This document shows positions 35,301 to 46,191 of a stretch of DNA of 64,000 bases, piece after piece; position 1 is the stretch's first letter, and each line of letters starts with the position of its first letter. The notes beneath the pieces are model-generated. The model had not been told where the DNA came from and did no database searches. It saw nothing but the letters and a program-made list of their open reading frames with translations. Origin of the DNA: Myrmaecium sp. VS I D KN 1 (taxonomy: Eukaryota; Ascomycota; Dothideomycetes; Valsariales; Valsariaceae); assembly GCA_019775845.1 (NCBI GenBank), contig JADQAV010000047.1, positions 310,001 to 374,000 on the forward strand, given 5' to 3'. A program made the translations under genes and the position numbers.

Positions 35301-37365
35301 ACAGAGAGCGAGAGAGGAAGAGGTCACGATCGATGTCACCGTCAATCTTCCAGTGTCATCATGGCGGACCGCTCTCGCCCGACCCCAAACCTGGGGAAGA
35401 AACCATACACCCCGATATTGATCGCCACGTCCCGTCCGCGTCACTTCAAAGGGGAACGGAGAAACCGTCGTTCTGCCGAGCTCCCCCGAGATGAGGGATA
35501 CAGGTCGTGCGGGGATGGGCATGTGTGGATAACGGGTTGTCCCACCAGCGGTGAATAGCGAGCCCGCGGAGATGAACTCTTATATTGAAAAAATGAGGAG
35601 ATGAGGAGCAAGTTCAAGTGGAGATATCAACCCCGCTCGCGGGCATGCTGGGAGTACCTACAATGGTTTGTTTATACGAGGTCTTGATGGAGTGCTTCAT
35701 GCCGATGAAGTACCTACGAATGCAGAGGAGTACCTAGGAGTATTTTTGGAATGGCGGGAGTGGCGAGAGAAGGGCCGGCATGGTTTCGATGCAGGCTTCT
35801 CTTGCAGCCTCCAACGGCTTCGATTGCAACCAGCAGAGAGATGCAGAAGAGGAGAAGAGGAGGCTCAACCTTAAGGGAGAACTAACGCAGCGCCTCCGGT
35901 CAGTCCCGTCGCCGGGGTAGGGTGAGCGCGCTGACGAGTGGCGGACGGGCATGAGGCTGGTTTGGGTGGTGAGCAAGGGAGGCCGACGGCGGCGGCGGAG
36001 GCGAGATGAATAGCGTCGGGCGTCAGGCGTCAGGCGCAGAAGAACGAGGATGGATGTGGACGTGGATGTGAGTGGTGTGGTGGGAAAGAGAGGGGAGATG
36101 GGTGCGCGTGGCTGAGGCTGCCTCCCGCAGGCTACTGGCCACTAAGGGGGATTCACAAGCCTACCACTGGCTGCTCCCTCCGCTGGCCTACCCCCGGCCG
36201 CCTTTCCGCCTTTCCCTCTGCCGAGATGGCGGCCGCCGGGGCAGATGCAGGCTTGATTGGCCGGCCGATGGCGTGGCGTGCGGGCGTGTGGGAGGGCCAA
36301 GGAGCCTACCAGCCGACCAACCCACCAGCCCGTCCGTCGCTCCCAGCCAACCTTGGATTTCTCCGGCCGAACGCGATGTAACCCCATGTCCTCCATACGA
36401 AGCCAACCTCACCCGGTCCATGCTCGACGCTCGACGGCCGATGCTCGATGCTCGATTCTCGATGCTCGATGCTCCACAGTCGAATCCTCGACGCTTCCTG
36501 CTCCGTGCGTGCTCGCTATCATCCGTACCGAGCTTCGAAGCTCAACGGCGAAATCCCCACCATCCCATATCTCGACTCATCTGCTGGCTTGAACACCCCC
36601 TCCGTCCAGTCGTCCAGTGTCTTCCTGGTCTGGTGTGGGGTTTGTTGCCGTCTTGGATGCCTGGGGGCACGCCATCAGATGAGGGAGTGAATTCAAGAGC
36701 ATGGGAGCCGCGAGGGATCAGACGGACCGAAGTACGATGCTATGTAGGTAAAGAGACATTCTGCTGCATACGCCAGGGGCATTGGCGAGCGTTGAAAAGC
36801 AACTCCTCCGGATGCGGTGGGGAGCAGGAGCAGGAGCAGGGTCAAGGTCGATTTACCTTGATCCCGGCTTGCCTGCCTGTCCGCCTGTCGTCCTGTCAGT
36901 CCGCCTGCCCACCTCCCTCCTCATCCTGCTTCTGATGGTCACTCGTTCCTGAATGACATGTGCCTTTTCTACCCCCCTTGACTAGGGAGGAACGGCCATC
37001 GACCGAGCCTTGGGTTGCGCTATCCATCCCCGCCAGAGCGGCGTGCAGTGATATCGTTTATGCAACCCCTTGGCGTATCTCCGTCCCTGGTCCATGAGCC
37101 CTGATCTTATCTTGACCACACATATGCCGGCTGTTGTCGACAGTTAGCTACGACGAATCAATAAGTACTAAATGCTGCACACACACACGGACGCGCATCT
37201 GAGCGTCCTCACGATACCCGGGCCCTTCCTTGACTTCTACCCCGCCTCCTCCACCCCATCGCCGCTCTCCTCGCGCCTCTTCGTCCTCTCTCCCTTTCTC
37301 TCTACCGACTTCCCCTTCGTTGTGCTTGAGAAGCCACGACTTTCGAAATTCGAGGAACAGAGCAG
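29391..37365. other. long gene-poor region
   Basis: About 8 kb with no gene I can support. 29.4-33 kb is AC/GA-rich on the plus strand with short overlapping frames on both strands. 32.4-33.7 kb has CT-rich blocks. 34-35.6 kb has more mixed sequence with frames that do not resemble proteins. 36.0-36.9 kb is GC-rich with degenerate repeats. The last 230 bases, CT-rich and with (CA)n near 37177-37190, are probably the promoter and leader of the Zn2Cys6 gene. Long non-coding transcripts cannot be excluded from sequence alone. Confidence 0.55.
36420..36474. repeat. degenerate GATGCTC minisatellite
   Basis: A tandem array of 7-8 base units close to GATGCTC, with variants GACGCTC and GATTCTC. About seven units lie in 55 bases. 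Confidence 0.75.
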
Positions 37366-39996
37366 ATGGCCGTGTCCACGGGAGCCACACGCGCTGTGGA
37401 TCACCCCGGTGCTGTAGCCGCTGACCATGGCCAAGCTGCCGTTCCTAGAAAGCGGCGTAGGAGGGCACCAACAACCGGTGCCACAGAGGATTGCTTCGCG
37501 TGCCGCAAACGCCAGACAAAATGTGACCGCCGACGTCCGTATTGCGGCCAATGCATCGAGTTGGGCAAGGAGTGCTCCGGGTACCGTACCACCCTGACCT
37601 GGGGCGTGGGCGTTGCAAGTCGTGGCAAGCTTCGAGGCATGTCACTCCCCATCGCAAAGTCGCCGCAGACTACCACCGCAGCTTCCAGGACCCAGGCCTC
37701 GTCGAGCGCGGGAAACACCAGTTGCACACAGGCGACCAAAACCGTCTCCACGAAAGCCCGTCCAGCAGGTCCGCATCTGTCTAGCAACCCAAATGTCAGC
37801 CATGGCCAGTCCTCCTTTGAAGTCACAAACTACAATGCCACGAGCCCGATTCCCATACCAGCGCCGCTTCCTAACCTCCCATGGCATGTTCCTGGATTTA
37901 GCGAGCATGCCGAAGGCTACCATCTGATGTCCGGAAAACCGACCCGCCAGCGTTTACACTCACGACCGCTGCAGAGGCTGCATACTTCCTTCACTTCACC
38001 TTACGAAGAGCATGGCTTTTCCGCCTCCACTGGCTCGCTCAGTGGCTTCAGTGATGGTGACTACTCCTCCCCAAGCGATTACCCGCATACGCCGGACGAT
38101 TTTACCTTCTTTGAGCCTTCTCTCCCGTGTTATCACAACTATTACCTGCATGAAGTCGTGCCCCTCAATTCCACTGAGCATCCTGGGCACCGCGGATCGC
38201 CGCGATCATATCCTACTGTGACCGATGACATGTGCTCAAGCATCAGTTCGGATCAAAGCACCCAGGACCTATCCGAAGTTCATTCTGTACGCTCATCGTC
38301 ATTTGGCCATGCCAGCATCGTCGAGGGCTCGTATGGTGCCGACATGAGCACAACCACTACGCCGCTGCAATACGCTACATACAGCTATTGCCAACAGTTG
38401 GGGGATTTACCAGAAGAGCACGTCCCGTCGGACTTGGCTGTGTTGTCTCCGGATGTGACGAGTCAGATGTGTCCGTCAATGCCTCGCAGTGTATATACGT
38501 CGACGTCAGTACATCTCTCTCCTCGAATGTCATATCTTTTGGATTACTATGATAAGTTCATCTGTCCCGTGCTCGTCGCATTTGATGGACCATCCAACCC
38601 ATATCGCATGCACGTCTTGCATCTGGCCATGCATAACGAAGGCTTACAGAACGCCATCGCAGCGCTTGCCACGAACAACCTCAGGATGAGAGGAGGCACC
38701 GAGCACCGACCTTTGGCGTTCGAGCAAGGGGCTCAGTCCGAGGTTACGGCGGAGGAGCTGCGGGAGCTGCAAGGGAAGCCTTCGCCGGAAGAGCAGCGCT
38801 ACAAAGCGGCATCGATTCGCATGCTCAATGAGCAGTTGGCCAACCCACAACAGGCCAAAGATGATTCCGTCCTCGCCACGCTCCTGATCCTTTGTCTCTT
38901 CCACGTGTGCGACAGCGGGTTCTCCAAGTTCAAGACGCAGCTCGCCGGCGTGCAGAAGCTCCTCGGCATGCGCGACCGCCGCGTTCCGTCGGATTTCCTC
39001 GGCTGGATCGAGGTCTTCTTCACATGGTTCGACGTCATGACCTCGACCGTCAACGACCGGGAAACGCAGGTCCGCGGAGACTCGCTCGACATGCCCAACC
39101 TCTCGGCCAACCTCGGCGCCCTCGAGCACCTGGCCGGCTGCGAAGGCCGTCTGTTTAAGCTGATTGCCCGCCTTGGCCGCCTTAACTTGCTCAGCCAGAA
39201 CCGTCCCGTCCGTGAACGGAACCACACCACGCTCCGGCCGGACCCTCTTCCAAAGTCGGGCTCCTACCACGGCTTCCGATCGCCTCACGAGCGCTTCCGA
39301 AGCGGCGAAACCAGCCCCGTACTCTCTCCACCCTCTCCATCCCCGCACGATCCCCGCACCGAGTTCTGGACGGAATGGCACGACCTCCACACACGGCTCC
39401 AGAAGTGGGATTACGATCCCAGCACGTCTCCTGTCCCTCCCTATCCCCACGACAACCCTCATGACACCACCACCATCACTAACACCGCCACTGCTACCAC
39501 TGACCTCTACCACATCAGCTCCGCCTTTCGCGCCGCCGCGCTCCTCTACCTAGCCCGGCTCGCCGCGCCCCCGGGCCCGCCCCGACCACTCGGCCCGTCG
39601 GACCGCCACCTCGCCTCCATCGCTCTCGGCCACATCGCCGCGATCCCCGTCCACAGCCCGGTGAACAAGTTCCTCCTCTGGCCGCTCTTCATCGCCGGCG
39701 CCGAGGCCGAGGCCGGGACCGGGACCGATTCCACCACTCATCGCGATCAGGTCCGCCGCCGCTGCCTCGCGATCCAGCGCGAGAGTGGCTTTTGGAACAA
39801 CCTCAGCGTGCTCGAGGTGCTGGAGCGGGTCTGGCGGGATGAGGATGACGATAAGGGTGGAGGTGGGGAACCGGGGGCATGGGGAAGGAACCGCCAGGCG
39901 GGCACGCAGGATGATCGAACGGACTGGACGGGTCAGCCGTTCCCCTGGCGCAAGGCGATGCTTCGTCATGTTGAGGGGGAGTATATCATCATCTGA
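37366..39996 (+). CDS. Zn2Cys6 fungal transcription factor
   Basis: An intronless 876-residue nuclear regulator. A basic patch RKRRRR (28-33) precedes a canonical binuclear zinc cluster with cysteines at 43, 46, 53, 60, 63 and 70 (C-x2-C-x6-C-x6-C-x2-C-x6-C), followed by a GYRTTLTW segment. A Ser/Pro-rich region spans about 100-380. From about 385 on comes a helical domain (LSPRMSYLLDYYDKFICPVL, then NPYRMHVLHLAMHNEGLQ) that resembles the Fungal_trans_2 middle-homology region. The zinc finger plus the GYRTTLTW follow-on recalls the Moc3-type family of S. pombe and its relatives in filamentous fungi, but I am not sure of that subgroup. The target genes are unknown. The C-terminal third has a low-complexity Pro/Thr/His stretch (about 640-720). 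The start gives the usual short lead before the finger. The antisense frame at 38644-39513 is a shadow. Confidence 0.92.
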   Translation: MAVSTGATRAVDHPGAVAADHGQAAVPRKRRRRAPTTGATEDCFACRKRQTKCDRRRPYCGQCIELGKECSGYRTTLTWGVGVASRGKLRGMSLPIAKSPQTTTAASRTQASSSAGNTSCTQATKTVSTKARPAGPHLSSNPNVSHGQSSFEVTNYNATSPIPIPAPLPNLPWHVPGFSEHAEGYHLMSGKPTRQRLHSRPLQRLHTSFTSPYEEHGFSASTGSLSGFSDGDYSSPSDYPHTPDDFTFFEPSLPCYHNYYLHEVVPLNSTEHPGHRGSPRSYPTVTDDMCSSISSDQSTQDLSEVHSVRSSSFGHASIVEGSYGADMSTTTTPLQYATYSYCQQLGDLPEEHVPSDLAVLSPDVTSQMCPSMPRSVYTSTSVHLSPRMSYLLDYYDKFICPVLVAFDGPSNPYRMHVLHLAMHNEGLQNAIAALATNNLRMRGGTEHRPLAFEQGAQSEVTAEELRELQGKPSPEEQRYKAASIRMLNEQLANPQQAKDDSVLATLLILCLFHVCDSGFSKFKTQLAGVQKLLGMRDRRVPSDFLGWIEVFFTWFDVMTSTVNDRETQVRGDSLDMPNLSANLGALEHLAGCEGRLFKLIARLGRLNLLSQNRPVRERNHTTLRPDPLPKSGSYHGFRSPHERFRSGETSPVLSPPSPSPHDPRTEFWTEWHDLHTRLQKWDYDPSTSPVPPYPHDNPHDTTTITNTATATTDLYHISSAFRAAALLYLARLAAPPGPPRPLGPSDRHLASIALGHIAAIPVHSPVNKFLLWPLFIAGAEAEAGTGTDSTTHRDQVRRRCLAIQRESGFWNNLSVLEVLERVWRDEDDDKGGGGEPGAWGRNRQAGTQDDRTDWTGQPFPWRKAMLRHVEGEYIII

Positions 39997-40723
39997 GCGC
40001 AGGACGTAGGCGAGCGAGCGGAGTGGGAGGGTTGCGGCGGGCTGCAACATTTTAGCATTATGACCTGCCACGATGTTATCCTTTTCTGCTCTTTCTTTCC
40101 GTGCGTCTATACCTTTTGTTTCCTACTACTCTCATCATCATTGTCTGGTACTTTGGGCAGGGTGGGAGTACATCTATACATATATCACGCCATCCTATAC
40201 CGTATCGCCTCTCCCTTTCCCTCTCTCATCTTCTTTCCTTGAGGTTTCTTTTTCTGTGAAGATACCTTAATTTGGGGCATGGTGCGGTAAATCCGGACAT
40301 ATAAGTGTGTCTGTGTGTGTCCGTCTTCCTTTTCCGTCCTTCCTTTCAATAGAACGAAAAGGAGAAGACCAAAAAGATAAGACAGAGATGAAAGAAAGAT
40401 AAATAAGACCGAGGGATGAGTTTCCTTACGAAGCCGCAGGACATGCATAAAGAATAGATTTCTCCTTTGGTTCCCCTTTGCCCTGACGAGAACAACGCCC
40501 TGTTCCTGGTTTTCGTCATAAGCTCAGTCTCCATCGACGCGAACTGCGCCTGACAGGTCTCCCTTATCGTACATGACTCCCCTCCCGTCAGCACGGGACT
40601 CCTCCCTCTTTCACTCTCATTTCCCCTCGTGCCCCTTTCACGGTCTTTTCTTACGTGTGAGATTTGTAATTTACATAGATGCAATGCGATTATCTAGCCC
40701 TTTCTCTTGCTCTTTTTCCTGCA
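39997..40723. other. convergent intergenic region
   Basis: 3' regions of the Zn2Cys6 gene (+) and cox11 (-) facing each other. It contains T-rich and CT-rich stretches and no supported gene. Confidence 0.65.
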
Positions 40724-41881
40724 TCACGCCATCGGCACCGGTCGCAGATGACCATCCTTGTCGTATCGTGCTTCTGTGAAAGAGGAGGAGAAGACGGTTA
40801 GTCGCGTGCGCCAGGCTCGAAGGGCAAGGGGAGCAAGTTTTCGACCCCAGAGATTTAGGGGGTCGCGGTAGGACAGAAAGACAAAACCCATGAAATGAAG
40901 GAATCCGGCACTCACTGAAGAAAGTGTAATTCAAGGTGATGGTGTTGATGCCCTTCATATTAATATCGTTAACGAACTCGGGATCGATATAGAAGAAAAC
41001 AGGCATGTCGACCGTCTCGCCAGCATTGAGGCGCTGCTCCTCGAAGCAAAAGCACTGGATCTTGCTGAAGTAGGGCGCGACCTGGCCGGGGGTGACCGAG
41101 TACGTGGCCACGCCGATGATGTCCTCCTCGCTGCGGTTGGTGGCGGTGTAGAAGGCGAGGGCGGTCTCGCCGGGGAGGACACGGACCTCGCGCTGCTGGG
41201 GGGTGAACTTCCACGGCAGCACGTCCGACACGGACCCGTTGAAGGTGATGCGGAGCCGGGGCACGCTCGTCACCGGCTGCAGCCGGCTGGCCGGGTCGGC
41301 GTCCGCGGTCGTGGAGGCGTGCGCGGCCGACTTGATCGGCTGCCCGCCCCAGCCGGTCGTTTGGCAGATCTGGAGAGGGAGGGAGGGAGTGCGTGAGAAC
41401 AGGCTGCGATTCGCCGGGGAAGGGTTTCCTTCTCCGCTCACGGGGGAGCGTGAGGAATGCGTACCATCTTGTACATGGGCACCGACCCGTAAGACAGCGC
41501 TACGGTGCCCAGGATCACACTGAGCGTATAGTATCTGTGGCGGGAGGGGATATCGATTAGAGAGAGAACCGCCCGGGTGTCGAGGAAGAGCAAGATGGGG
41601 AAGGCCGGGCGGGAGATCCCTTACAGAACGGTCGCATTCCGCTTCCGGTATTCACTCCGCATCTGTTCCATGCGCGGGACTGCCTTCGGTGGCTCGGACG
41701 CGGCCTCGGAGGGGGAGGCGGAGGTAGAGGGGGAAGTATGCTGGTTCCGCCGGAAGGGCCGCAGGCGGGCGGGCGATTGGAGGTGAAGGCCGCTCGGTCG
41801 GGCGCGGGCGCAGGAGCGGCAGATCCATGGCTCCGACAGCGGCGCAAAGGCTCGCAGGAGGGAGGTGGTCGGTTTGTTCAT
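40724..41881 (-). CDS. cox11: cytochrome c oxidase assembly protein Cox11
   Basis: Inner-membrane copper chaperone that delivers copper to the CuB site of cytochrome oxidase subunit 1. Four exons, 41881-41625, 41534-41465, 41369-40916 and 40773-40724, join to 276 residues. The N-terminus is an Arg-rich mitochondrial presequence. One membrane helix lies at about 87-108 (YYTLSVILGTVALSYG). The intermembrane-space domain has a conserved cysteine at 111 (ICQTTGWGG) and the copper-binding pair CFCFEEQ at 215 and 217. The end LNYTFFKARYDKDG is typical. Introns are 90, 95 and 142 bases, all GT-AG. The start is shared with a bidirectional promoter facing the HIT zinc-finger gene. Confidence 0.95.
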
Positions 41882-42159
41882 GATTGGGAAGAGGCGGAGG
41901 TTGGAGATGTTTTGCGGAGAGACTCGGTGGTGAGTCGGAAGTGAAGCTCAGGGCAGCCCGGCAGGGCAGTGGCGGCGGATGATCAATTGGCCGACCACTT
42001 TTTTCCCGCGAGGCCGCGGCCGCGGGCAATGGATGTCCATACGAGTACTTATATCAGAATGTGAATCGGCACGGCACCAGCAAATCGAACCAAAGAGACC
42101 ATGCAGTCCTGCTCCTCCCAGCACAACCAACACCACCACCACATCCCATCTCTCCCACG
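41882..42159. promoter_or_regulatory. bidirectional promoter, cox11 / HIT zinc-finger gene
   Basis: 278 bases between two divergent start codons, so both promoters must share it or overlap. It contains a perfect 12-base GC palindrome, CCGCGGCCGCGG, at 42014-42025, near the middle. Such a site could bind a dimeric regulator, for example a Zn2Cys6 protein that recognises CGG triplets; this is inference. Confidence 0.6.
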
Positions 42160-42898
42160 ATGAGCGCCGCCACCACGTCCACCTGCTGCATCTGCCACGC
42201 CCAACCATCCAAATACAAATGTCCCAGCTGCAAGCTCCCCTAGTACGTTCCCCTACCCACCAAACAAAAATCCCATAACTCACAACTCCCACAGCTGCTC
42301 CCTCACCTGCTACAAACCGCACAAAGCCCAGCACGACGACGGCGGCTCGGCCACCACCAATCCTCCACCACCAGCAACACCAGCAACACCACTCCAACCC
42401 CCCACGACCGCACCGCCTCTCCCAGCAGCCCAACCACCACAACCCAGCGACTCCCCCTTCACAACCCTCCCATCACACCCCCTCCTCCACACCCTCCTCA
42501 CCAACCACCCCTCCCTCCGGCCCACGCTTCAGGAACTCTACACCAGCGCCACCTCCCCACCACCACCACCACCCGCAGACGACTCGCCCTCCCACCTTCC
42601 TTACCCCTCCCCCCACCACCGCGGTCGCGGACGCGGTCGCGGACGCGGAAGCCGGGTCCGCGGCGGCGGAAGTGGGAGGGGCGGTGCGGCGGCGGCAGCC
42701 GCGACCTGGACGCCGGAGAAGGGGGAGCGCTGGGCGCGGGCGCGGTTCGGGCGGATGCTGAGGGAGCGTTCGGAGGTCGGGGAGGGACTGCGGGAGTTTG
42801 TGAGGGTGGTGGGGGTGGTTTGTGGGGGGAAAGGGACGGGGGAAGGGGGAGAGGGAGAGGGAGAGAGAGGGGGGGAGATGGTGGGGGAGGGGTTGTGA
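42160..42898 (+). CDS. HIT-type zinc-finger protein
   Basis: Two exons, 42160-42242 and 42295-42898, joined across a 52-base GTACGT...ACAG intron, give 228 residues. The N-terminus is a complete zf-HIT finger with C9/C12, C21/C24, C29/C33 and H37/H41 (C-x2-C, C-x2-C, then YC-x3-C-x3-H-x3-H). Small zf-HIT proteins such as Hit1/ZNHIT3 act in box C/D snoRNP assembly, and others are chromatin-remodeller subunits. A segment SLRPTLQELY (about 117-126) follows a Pro-rich linker, as in ZNHIT3-like proteins. Then comes an RG-repeat (GRGRGRGRG) and a basic, Arg-rich end. The finger is clear; the match to Hit1/ZNHIT3 is a guess. Base composition switches from C-rich to G-rich about halfway through exon 2. 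Confidence 0.85.
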
Positions 42899-43182
42899 GG
42901 ATGACTTTTGGATGGAGAGGAATGGGCTCTTTCGGATGAGCTGAAGGGTTGGCTTGGTGGATGGATGATCTGAGGATGTATGATATTACTTGCAGTGGTT
43001 TGTGGTGGGAATCCAGCGATCTGGGACGCTGCTGCCCCACGAGTGCTTGATTCCTCATACACAAACGGAGTCATGAGGTATGTATGATAAAAGTACAATG
43101 GATGGGGAAAGGGAAAGCATCGATCCCCATCCATTCTCCGCAAACGGAGAAAACAAAGGAAGAAGAAACAAAAGACAACTCC

Positions 43183-44580
43183 TCACGCATCCACCTTCGT
43201 CGGGATCTTGACCTGTCCCTTCTTGCGGTCCTGGTGCGGGAACCCGTACCGCCAGCCGACGCCGCGCGGATCCCGGCCGTCCTGGCCGACGGCCTCGACG
43301 CTGATATCCTCGAACTTGAAGTCCCACCGGCGACCCTGGACGGTGGTCACGCGCTCTTCCGCCCGGGCCTTCCGCTCCGCTTGCCGCTGCTTCTCCCGCC
43401 GCCGGCGCTCCGCCCACTCCTGCTTGACCTTCTCGACCGCCTCCAGGCCGAGCGCGCTGGCCCGCTCGATCGCCACCATCTCCGGGTGCGGGATGCGCTT
43501 GTCGGCCGGCAGGAGGGAGGCGTCGAACACCTTCGCCGCGTCCTCACGGGTGAACGGCCGCGATTCAGGGACCGGGTAGAAGATCTGCGCCCGCGTGGCC
43601 GAGTGCACCGGCAGGTCGTTGACCGACTCGAACGGCCGCCGGCCCGTGTACCGGGGCGGCGTCTCGGTTGGGATCATGCCCAGGACGGCGCGGCTGTAGG
43701 GTCTCGCAAGCGGCTTTCCCTATTGATGGGCGAGGTTGGTTAGCTAAACGACGCAACGGATAATAGGAATGACCGGTTTATGATAGTGATGTACGAAGAT
43801 GTGGAGGAACCGCCGGAGAGCTTTGATCAGAGTGATGGGTGATTTCTAACCATGTAGGAGTCTTCAAGACTAATCGAATTTTTTCCATGTCTCATCATTG
43901 AAAGCAAGCTCATCCGGAGTCCAATTGAATTGGCAAAAGGAGGGGAAACAGGATCGATGCACGAAGGGGGAAGTAAAATGGTGCCATACCTCTTTTTCAA
44001 AGTCCTTCTCCAACTGCTTCAACCGCACCACAGCCGCGACGCGCTCCATGCTCACACCGTACTGCGCGCTGACCTCAACAATCTCCTCCTTGCGCCGCAC
44101 AACCCGATCATAGATGAGCTCACGATAACTCTCATCCAGCACGCGCTGCGCCTGGAACTCGCGGTTGAGCGGGAAGGGGAATAGATCCTTGCCCTCCTCC
44201 CGCACGAGCTCCTTCTCGCCCTCGCCGCCCTCCCCGTCCGCCGTCTTGCGACCGCTCCCCTCCCCCTCCTTCTTCGCCGCCTTGTCCCCCCCGCTTCCGT
44301 CCTCGGACGGCCGCATCCGCCACAGGTTGCCGTCCTTGTCGTACGCGGACAGGTAGTTCGTCGAGCCCGGCAGCGGGTACTTGAACGCGGCGCCCGGTCC
44401 GTTCAGCCAGGCGTACATCTCCCGCCGCAGCCGGGTGGCCGGCCGCGCGCATGTGTGTGAGAAGGGACGGAGTTGAGAGGATGAGGAGGATGAAGGGGAA
44501 GGATGTGATGGGCGAGGTGCGAGGTAGGGTGACAGCGCCGCGTGCACGGCGTTGCCCCGTATCCGCGGGGCCATGGCCAT
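43183..44580 (-). CDS. bot1: mitochondrial small-subunit ribosomal protein, Bot1/S35 family
   Basis: Part of the mitochondrial ribosome small subunit (fungal 37S S35; Bot1 in S. pombe). Exon 1 is 44580-43990 and exon 2 is 43719-43183, giving 375 residues in phase 0. The N-terminus is an Arg/Ser/Pro-rich mitochondrial presequence. Family-typical stretches are REMYAWLNGPGAAFKYPLPG (about 53-72), the basic helix RLKQLEKDFEKE at the end of exon 1, GKPLARPYSRAVLGMIP at the start of exon 2, and NDLPVHSATRAQIFYP. The C-terminus is a charged helix and a basic tail (QDRKKGQVKIP). The 270-base intron has a GTATGG donor, a GCTAACC branch site and a CAATAG acceptor. It is longer than its neighbours' introns, so a small extra exon inside it cannot be excluded. 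The gene converges on the HIT zinc-finger gene, 284 bases apart. Confidence 0.85.
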
Positions 44581-46191
44581 GGAATTGGTGAGTGAGACGG
44601 GGAAGGGGGAAACGAAGGGGGGGTAAGGCGGGCAAGGGATGATTGTGTCGGGTGTGGGAAGCGGGATGGTGGAGGTGGAGAGTGAAAGAAAGTGTGTGGT
44701 TGGGAGATCGTTTCTGCTGATGGTGGACTTTCGGAAAAGTTCGCGCGAGTGGAGCGTCGGGGTTTGCCGAGCCTTCCCGCTTGCCCACGCTTGCCGTATA
44801 CATCACAGCAACCAACATATATCACTTCTCGCATTATTCAACGTCAGATATACACCGCATGGCCAACAACGCTCTATCAATCGAAGCAGAGCAACGACAA
44901 TAACTAACCATTGCGATACTGAGAGTAGTAAACTACCAACAAATTGACTCCCTACACATGCTGTAACGACAGGCGTTTCCCGATCTGATGTTAGCCGATC
45001 AATTCCCCCCCAGTCTTCGACGCCAAAACATTTCCCAATCTAAAAAATCCGTCACCGTTGTGTGAAGAAAAAGAAAAGGAAGAAAAGAGAAGCTGGGAAA
45101 GGTGGCGCGCGCAACCGCAGTGTCCAAGCAAAGGGGGAGAAAACACCATACAAGCAACATTGCCATGCAAGAAAAGGGGGGAGGGGAAAAGGGGAGAGGT
45201 GACGGTGTAAGTAGTAAAGGGAAAGGGAAAAAAAAGTTATATCCTCCAGCCATAAAGTCATGCTTCAGTCCGATTGCAAAACGCAACGCCCTGCCGATGT
45301 GTGCGATTCAGAAAAGTAAACAGGTCTGGAAAAAAGAAACGCTTGGAAAAAAAGGTCTCAGGCATCAGGTAGTGGAGAAAAAGAGCAAAACAAAAAAGGA
45401 AAAAGCTATCGAAGCACCCACTGCCAGCCATCTGGCCCCCTTCGGAGAGGAAGCAGTGACGCTGCTGAGAAAATGCATCCGGAACACAAAAAGCAGGAAC
45501 CCTTCCTCCTCTTCCCGCAACCGCACGGCTCCTACCACCTCCCCGAATGCATGCGACGACTGTCTTCCCAGAAATGTCAAGTCCTTCCACTTTTCCCCGC
45601 CCCAGAAAGCCGATACGACTCGTAGCGAAGCGGAAAAGGCAGGAAGGAAAAAAAGGACAAACAGCATCGCGAAACTGCCCCGAGAAAAAGGAAGATGATC
45701 TGGCAAGGGAAAAAAAAAAGAAAAAAGGAAAAGAAAAGCAGTGTGCCAAAAAAACCCCCCACCGCTGACATTTGCGCCCGGGCTCCTAAACAGTGCTCTG
45801 TGATAAGAACGCACAAGGGGGAATCATTCGGTATACGATGCTCGGAAAAAGGGGAAGCCGATCTCCCAGCGAAAACGACGAACGACACACGCACGCACAC
45901 ACACAGAGGCGGGTGGTCTTCGCATGATCTCGCGCCGCCGTAATCCCACGCCATCATACCAATGGAAAAGGAAATAAAGACGATGACAACAGAAACCCCC
46001 CAGCGCGCCGTAGTTGAGCGAGAAAATGACAGGGTCGTGAATGGATTAAAAATGCAGGGAAGTAAAAAGGAAATGGAAGGAAATGAAGTTGCAAGGCTCG
46101 GTGCAATGATATGTGCTGTTGCTGTGCATGCGTTTCTCGGGTCTTGGGCGCATCGCAAGTGGACAAAACCGTGGGGATAGAGCAAGTGCGA
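44581..46191. other. intergenic region, no supported gene
   Basis: It holds the promoter of the Bot1/S35 gene on the left and the 3' region of the Whi3-like gene on the right. 45.1-46.1 kb is A-rich on the plus strand, so the Whi3-like transcript would carry a U-rich 3' region. Frames on both strands are low-complexity. Confidence 0.6.

Noticed and set aside
38644-39513. 289-residue minus-strand frame
   Set aside because: Antisense shadow of the Zn2Cys6 regulator.
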